Assembly: GCA_027563935.2 (NCBI GenBank)
Contig: CM050449.1
Coordinates: 62,190,056 to 62,254,055, forward strand
Origin: Costus lasius
Lineage: Eukaryota; Streptophyta; Magnoliopsida; Zingiberales; Costaceae
DNA: 64,000 nt
Direction of reading: 5' to 3'
Shown in pieces: positions 58,074-64,000 of the stretch; position 1 is the first letter of the stretch; the number at the start of each line of letters is the position of its first letter. A model generated the notes under the pieces. The model was given only the letters and a program-made list of their open reading frames with translations. It was not told where the DNA came from and made no database searches. The position numbers and the translations under genes were made by a program.

Positions 58074-60758
58074 TGTCACACCCTTAGATAACAACAATCC
58101 ATAAAAGATAATCATACGACATAATTTTTTGCAAGATCGACAATCAATATCAAGTTCAATGCCTTGAACAATAAAACAAGTGATATAATGTCATTATCCA
58201 AGTTGCAACAGAAAAATATCCATTCCATTAAAAACTTTTACCCAAGCAGAGTAGAGTCATACAATCCCAAAATCTGAGAACTAAAACATGCTACCAACAT
58301 AAGCCATTGCAATCAACATTCAAAACTTGTAACATACTCCTCAAAACAAGTCTCATGACAACTCTTAATACAAGTCTTTTATGGAGCATACAATATTTTC
58401 CAAGATTACAAAGTCTCATGATTTAGCCAAAATTCCAAAATGAGCTTCCAACACTTTCAAGCTTTTGCCCACAATGCGTAGCCAAGCTTTTGCCCACTAA
58501 TCTGCAATAAGGGTTAGTGCAAGCAAGAATGAGCATAAATTGCCCAGTAAGTAATCCCAATGGCTAAGGGAAAACGAACTAAAGAGGATAAACATATCAA
58601 CGAAATAGTCAACACAATAAAGACATAATGAAAGATAACAGAATTTCCCCTGGAGCACATGAATTGGATAGGGAAAACAAGATAGCCATACATTCCTTAG
58701 ATAAGGCATTTGGGTCACAAGTAGTCATTAATCATCATTGAGCATTCATATCACAGTAATCATTGATCATTGTTGTGCATTCATATCATGAGTAGTCATG
58801 GATCATAGATGTGGGGGAAATAATCATAATTCAAAATTCCTTCCACGTCTGGAAGTTGAACCCATCCTCGTCAGGAAAGAGCAAACAAAAGCTAGCTAGA
58901 GCATCTTAGGGCTCTTCGTACAAATAGATAGAGGGATTCAAGCAGTGGTTCCCACGAATTCAAGAGGTGGCCCCCACCTTTTTTTAGGGGTGTGGCACTT
59001 TGCTCCACATCTATCATGATGTAGTGGGATTCAAGAGGTGGCCCCCACCTTTTTAGGGGTGTGGCACTTTGCTCCACAACTACCATATGAGAAGTGAGAT
59101 TCAAGAGGTGGCCCCCACCTTTTTAGGGGTGTGGCACTTTGCTCTCACAACTCTTTTGAATGGAGGGATTCAAGAGGTGGCCCCCACCTTTTTAGAGGTG
59201 TGGCACTTTGCTCCACATCCATCCACAAATCTCTCATTTGGGTTTACACAAATTCTCCCCACAATAGCTTTCATAAGAAGAATACTAAGACAATGAGCAT
59301 GAGCATCACATTGAAGATAAGATATAACATAAGTCATTGAACACAATATTTGTCATAGGACATACCATGAGTTCACAGTCATGAGTTAAGGCATAAGAAA
59401 TAGATTCATAATGATCTTGTTGCTTCTAGAATAATTTCAAGCTCAAAACACAATATCCACTTTGATATTAAGCATGTAACTAAAACAGGGCAGATTCATC
59501 ATATCCGATTTCGACTTATATTTTAGGTCGAATACTTAATCAAAAATAGTCAATATTATATTCCAAATGAAGCTCTCTGAGTCTAGTTTCCAATAAAACT
59601 GGTTTCACAATATTTTGAGTTGTAGGCAGGGAGATATGGGCAGTCGAACATAGGAAGGTCAGGATGTTAGATTTTCAGAAAATAGATTCATATATCATAC
59701 TTGCAACAAATGTTTCTGACAGAGTAAGTAACCTAAAATAATCAATATAATATTCAAAATAAAGCTATTTGAATCTACTTTCCAATAAAAATAAATTCGT
59801 CAGATTTGGAGTTATAGTCAGAGAGATATGAGCGGTCGAACATAAGAGGGCAGAATTCCAGATTTCCAGAAAACAGCTTCGTTTGTTAGGAATGTGGCAT
59901 ATGTTTCAGAATTAATACCCAACCGAAATTAGGAAAAATAGCATTCACAATGTAGCACTACGAGTGTACTTTCCAATGAGTCTAGTTTCACAAGATTTCG
60001 AATTATACCTAGGGAGATATGAGGGTTCGAACGCATAAAGGTTGAAAATCTAGATTTCCAGAAACTGATTTTGTACAGCTCGATTTCAATACAGATTGAA
60101 ACACGAATACAGCTCGGATATGGTCGATATCACATTCTAATTAAAGCTGAATGAATCTATTTTCATACAAAATTTATTTCGTGCGATTTGGATCTATAGG
60201 TCATGAGATATTGGGGTTAAAGCACACAAAGGTCAGATTAGAAAATGCAGATTTCAGCAGAACAGGATTTTAAAACCCTATAAATATTTGAATCCGACCC
60301 CATAGAAACGAATATCATGAGATTCAAAACCCAAATCAAGCATAGAAGACACAAGAGACATCAAAATTAGGTGAGGCATGGAGGAGGAACCAGATTAACG
60401 AAAACAAGAATAAGATTTACTTGCCTTAAGATGATGAAGTTCTTCTCCCAATCCTTCCTCTTGTTGGCGGCTCCCTCCTAGGGTTCTTTCCAAACCAACG
60501 TTGTCAGCCTTCTCCCCTTCCTATCACGATTTTTCCTCTCACATTACTAACCTTCAAGGCTTATGTGGCAAGCTTTTCCAAAAATGCCCCTTTTAAGACT
60601 CCAATAAGGACATTTAAGCCCATAGTACCAAGATACCATCATCACCCTAGAAAATAACAAGGTTTCAAGCATGTATAATTGACCAAGTAATATTATTTAC
60701 CAAACTTATTATTTGCATAACATCATAAGGGGGGTTTCATAAATTTTAGGGTATTACA
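58074..60758 (-). repeat. 5' LTR of C
   Basis: 2685 bp, TGTAATACCC... on the minus strand. Compared with the 3' LTR it carries two more hairpin repeats, a short extra copy of GCTTTTGCCCAC near 58486 and scattered substitutions, so C is older than B. Confidence 0.9.
58966..59210 (-). repeat. Four hairpin repeats in C 5' LTR
   Basis: Copies at 58966-59002, 59037-59071, 59107-59141 and 59176-59210, spaced about 70 bp. Each is GGTGGCCCCCACC, a T-rich loop, GGTGTGGCACTTTG. The last copy has AGAGGTG instead of AGGGGTG, which keeps the CACC/GGTG pairing. Confidence 0.88.
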
Positions 60759-62058
60759 CGACCTCAGTATGGACTTTGTCCTAGGATTGCCCTGGACTGC
60801 ATCTCGTTTCAATTCGGTCTACGTGGTCATGGATCGGTTCTCGAAAGTGGCACACTTCATCCCTTGCACACGCACTGCCGATGCGACCCATGTCGCGCTT
60901 CTATTCTTCTGGGAGATAGTCCGTCTTCATGGTCTCCCTTTGACCATCATGTCCGACTGTGACACGGGATTTGTGAGCCACATCTAGCGCTCACTTTGTT
61001 CCCTCTCGGGCTCCACTCTGAAATTTTCCACCGCTTACCACCCCCAAATTGATGGGCAAACTGAGGTGGTTAATCGTAGTCTGGGTAACTTGCTCCGGTG
61101 CCTTATCGGTGATCACCCGAGATCTTGGGATACCATTCTCCCCATGGAGTAGTTCGCGTACAATAGCGCAACTAATAGGTCTACGGGTCTTAGTCCCTTC
61201 CAGATCGTTACGGGCCGACAACCCCGCAAACCTATCGACCTGCATGACCTACCCATGGAGTCTCATTTATCTGAGCATGCATACTCCTTTGCCCAGCATG
61301 TAGCTAGCTTGCATGATGAAGTTCGGCATTGTATCTTTTTGGGCAACACTCATAATGCGATGAAGGCCAACGAGCACCGTAGGCCACGTCATTTTTCTAT
61401 GGGTGAGTTTGTGAGGGTGCGTCTCCACCCCAAGCGAGTGTCAAATAGGGCTCATTTTAAGCTCCAGCCACGTTACATGGGGCCCTATGAGGTGGTGCGG
61501 TGGATCGGTTCCAACGCCTATGTGCTAGATCTACCCGAGGACATGGGAATCCACCCTGCCTTCAACGTGGTGGATCTCCTCCCGTTATACGGCCCATTGG
61601 AGGAGCCTTCGGACGTTGATGACCCTCTTCCCCCTAGTTCTCCGAAGGAGAACTCTTCAAACAAGGGGGGAGTTGATGCAGGAGAAGACAACATGGAAGA
61701 AGGGGAAAATCTACTCCAGAAGGCGCCCCAAAAAATTTCTAGTGAAAAAGTCACGGGATATGGAAAAAGTCACGGCCAAACCATGGAAGTTTCTGCTCAT
61801 TCCAGCACAACTGAAAACGCAGTGATTTTTTACGCGAAAAAAGTCACGGGCCATGGAAAAAGTCACGGTCAGACCGAGGAAGTTTCTGCCCATTCCAGCA
61901 CAACTGAAAACGCAGTGATTTTTGACGCGAACAAAGTCACGGGCCATGGAAAAAGTCACGGCCAGACCAAGGAAGTTTTTGTGGAGTTTCGAACAACTGA
62001 AAACATAGTGATCTTCGATGCAAACAAAGTCACGGGCCATGGAAAAAGTCAGGGCTAG
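60759..62058 (+). pseudogene. D integrase, C-terminal piece
   Basis: Continues from PWHDL with SMDFVLGLP (first catalytic Asp kept), [43 protein letters not shown]. Stops at 60985 (Trp in the E relative) and 61150 (Glu). It then runs open through the C-terminal domain (HFKLQPRYMGPYEVVRWIGSN), PPSSPKENSSNKGG and into LTR sequence at 61674. There it encodes in-frame 31-residue repeats (KVTGHGKSHGQTEEVS...) until a TAG at 62056. The part from 61534 on is the first copy of a 608-bp duplication. Confidence 0.88.
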
Positions 62059-62749
62059 GCCGAGGAAGTTTCTATGGATTTTGGCACACTTGAGAAAACT
62101 GGTGATTTCCGTCGCGGGCAAAGTCACGACTGTGGAAAATGCCCGAGGACATGGGAATCCACCCTGCCTTCAACGTGGTGGATCTCCTCCCGTTATACGG
62201 CCCATTGGAGGAGCCTTCGGACGTTGATGACCCTCTTCCCCCTAGTTCTCCGAAGGAGAACTCTTCAAACAAGGGGGGAGTTGATGCAGGAGAAGACAAC
62301 ATGGAAGAAGGGGAAAATCTACTCCAGAAGGCGCCCCAAAAAATTTCTAGTGAAAAAGTCACGGGATATGGAAAAAGTCACGGCCAAACCATGGAAGTTT
62401 CTGCTCATTCCAGCACAACTGAAAACGCAGTGATTTTTTACGCGAAAAAAGTCACGGGCCATGGAAAAAGTCACGGTCAGACCGAGGAAGTTTCTGCCCA
62501 TTCCAGCACAACTGAAAACGCAGTGATTTTTGACGCGAACAAAGTCACGGGCCATGGAAAAAGTCACGGCCAGACCAAGGAAGTTTTTGTGGAGTTTCGA
62601 ACAACTGAAAACATAGTGATCTTCGATGCAAACAAAGTCACGGGCCATGGAAAAAGTCAGGGCTAGGCCGAGGAAGTTTCTATGGATTTTGGCACACTTG
62701 AGAAAACTGGTGATTTCCGACGCGGGCAAAGTCACGACTGTGGAAAATG
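61534..62749 (+). repeat. 608-bp tandem duplication over D pol end and LTR start
   Basis: 61534-62141 and 62142-62749 are near-identical direct repeats. Each has the pol C-terminus, the LTR start TGATGCAGG (61674 and 62282) and the 93-bp repeats. At the junction the first copy's AAAATGCC passes into CCCGAGG, a few bases of microhomology. Confidence 0.93.
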
Positions 62750-63000
62750 CCGCGGCCAGACTACGACTCCCCGTGAAGCTACAGATATGCCCTGTCGACC
62801 CCGTTTTGACGTACGCAACCCTCCGTACCATGTTCATCCATCCTTGGAGGACCCATGGGAGCCCAACAAGGTGGAAATCTAGCAATCCCAACGCACTTTG
62901 CAACCCCCGGACCATTTCGTGGGAGTTATCAACCCGTTGTCAATTCATACCGAAGCTATTCAACCCAAGGGCATGACAAGCTATCCCCCCTGAAGGCCCA
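62282..63000 (+). pseudogene. D LTR-encoded pol tail with 31-residue repeats
   Basis: Reading on in the pol frame (second copy of the duplication), the LTR encodes VDAGEDN, then tandem 31-residue units (each 93 bp), a TAG at 62664, then RFDVRNPPYHVHPSLEDPWEP and NKVEI, a TAG where E has Arg, and PPDHFVGVINPLS. The order repeats-then-motif is the same in E, though the repeat units are unrelated in sequence. The 5' LTR of D keeps the motif without a stop (VEIRRSQCTSQPPDHFVGVISP, 9478-9540). I infer an ancestral coding tail; expression is unproven. Confidence 0.55.
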
Positions 63001-63306
63001 ACCCCAGACGGGCCTCGCAATCACCTGAGCAACATGGCCCAAGAGCACACCACTTCGGTAGTAACCTAGCCCACGACGTCCAAATTCTGCTGCTTCATCA
63101 CAGTGTACTCCGAACGCGTCTAACCGCCCCAGTCACTTCCGTACGAAGAGCAGAGGAATATGCGCCAGCTTCAAGGAATAGTAGGTGGAAGTTTGTTTTC
63201 TTTTGTCTTATAGCTGCAGCTTGACTACTTTATGGGTTGCAGGAGTAGGTAGTTGTTAGGATTTTCATCTCGTACTACTTTTATCTTGTTCCCTCCCCTC
63301 TTGTTC

Positions 63307-63314
63307 TATAAAAG
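63307..63314 (+). promoter_or_regulatory. TATA box of D 3' LTR
   Basis: TATAAAAG followed by GAGGAGG, same as in the 5' LTR. Confidence 0.55.
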
Positions 63315-63952
63315 AGGAGGCTAGATTGTTTCATTCTCCAGTTCTCTTGGTGGTAGAGTACTCCTGGTGAGCTGAGAGCTTCCAGTGGGTGTAGAAGTCG
63401 AAGTCGGAGCTTCGCCTTCAGAGTCATCTACAGGCCGAGGTCGGCGCCTTGATTCCAAAGTTGATTTGGTTTCTTGCATTCAAAGAAGTAAATCCCACCA
63501 CTGCTGGTGGGTCAGGTCCGCCTGCCTTTTCACTTCGTTACGCTCTAGTTTTCCCATTGTGATCTCTCTTTTTCCACGGGTATCTATACGCCGGAGACGT
63601 GGACGTTCCGTGTTGTTCTTTGGTGTATTTTAGGCGCATAGACATGCGAGCTATGCCCTGCGAAACCACTGTTCCCCATCGCGACAGGCTAAGCTTAAAA
63701 TCTACTAAGCGAAGTGTGCTAAAGTGCTACGAGGTTATCATGTTACATTTTGTAGTTGCGTGCCGTTGTGTTCTTTCGCTTTTGTGTTGCCCCAATCGAA
63801 CTCGACGCTGATTTCATCGTGTTTCTGCTGCATTTCTGAAGCGATTTTCACTTCCCTTATCTAAAGACCCTTTCCCATTTTTGCGTGCATTGTGTAATAC
63901 CTTAGAGTATGGCTTTAAGGATCATCCCACCTACAGTAGCTCCATCAATATC

Positions 63953-64000
63953 ATAATGCATCAATCAAGCACCTACTCATGCTTTTCTACATGCATATGA
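63953..64000. other. Flank right of D
   Basis: 48 bp after the ATATC target copy. It should continue the sequence left of 8904. Too short to classify. Confidence 0.5.

Larger units (their letters stand above)
50980..60758 (-). mobile_element. Chromovirus-type Ty3 element C
   Basis: 9779 bp, minus strand; target copies CGACC at 50975-50979 and 60759-60763. It is a relative of B: the polyproteins align end to end, and the LTRs share the hairpin repeats. LTRs differ in length (2555 and 2685 bp) through repeat-number change. The first LTR base pair at 50980 is TA, not TG, a point change. Gag-pol has one frameshift and one stop. Confidence 0.93.
8909..63947 (+). mobile_element. Ty3 element D, shell of the 55-kb nest
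   Basis: An old Ty3-type element whose pieces lie at 8909-12122, 40947-42243, 50184-50979 and 60759-63947. ATATC flanks it at 8904-8908 and 63948-63952. Order: 5' LTR, primer site, gag, protease, RT, RNase H, integrase, 3' LTR. It totals about 8.5 kb once A, E and C are removed. The first LTR base pair has decayed to TA. Many in-frame stops, a frameshift in gag and a deletion between protease and RT make it non-autonomous. It is closely related to its own guest E (shared Gag start MVTTRS, shared LTR blocks and LTR-encoded tail). Confidence 0.92.
62282..63947 (+). repeat. 3' LTR of D
   Basis: 1666 bp from TGATGCAGG to TCCATCA, followed by the target copy ATATC. It matches the 5' LTR at 8909-10549; the 61674 copy of the LTR start is a duplication remnant. 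TATA box at 63307-63314. Confidence 0.92.

Overview
The window is flowering-plant heterochromatin built almost entirely of nested LTR retrotransposons. I found no host gene, rRNA gene, genuine tRNA gene or CRISPR array. The plant assignment rests on the element types (Ty1-copia and chromovirus-type Ty3 elements with initiator-Met-tRNA-like primer sites and 5-bp target duplications). The species cannot be read from the sequence. Labels used here are my own: copia elements G, H, a solo LTR of the same family, and F; Ty3 elements A, B, C, D and E.

Layout. 1-5625: the 5' half of copia G on the minus strand (LTR, leader, gag-protease-integrase), running off the left edge. G lies in F, an older copia of another family with RNase H debris and a 3' LTR (5626-8659). 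8909-63947: one 55-kb nest whose shell is Ty3 element D (+ strand, target duplication ATATC, about 8.5 kb without its guests). D was hit by A in gag/protease (12123-40946, ACCCC), by E in the RT/RNase H region (42244-50183, CCCGT) and by C in integrase (50980-60758, CGACC). A in turn carries copia H in its 3' LTR (13221-22296), a copia solo LTR in pol (24225-25907) and the chromovirus B in pol (27269-37276, CCTGT). Removing guests and one target copy per guest restores each host element's reading frame or LTR wherever I checked.

State of the elements. B has a single open 1530-codon gag-pol frame and LTRs of identical length that look identical, so it is young and may be autonomous. A had an unbroken frame before its guests arrived, but its integrase has Val where the first catalytic Asp belongs. 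C, E, H and especially D carry stops, frameshifts or deletions. G is open over the visible part but lacks the expected ATG.

Most notable observations: (1) an inversion between two copia LTRs, proven by swapped target duplications and by an unoccupied copy of the same site in A's other LTR; (2) a repeated hairpin with compensatory stem changes, shared by the LTRs of B and C; (3) in D and E, a pol reading frame that runs deep into the 3' LTR through in-frame tandem repeats (31 and 21 residues) to a conserved tail; (4) a tRNA-like T-arm with a compensatory pair change in the copia leader; (5) a 608-bp tandem duplication over D's pol/3'-LTR junction. The elements do not form a pathway; each encodes its own Gag, protease, reverse transcriptase, RNase H and integrase.
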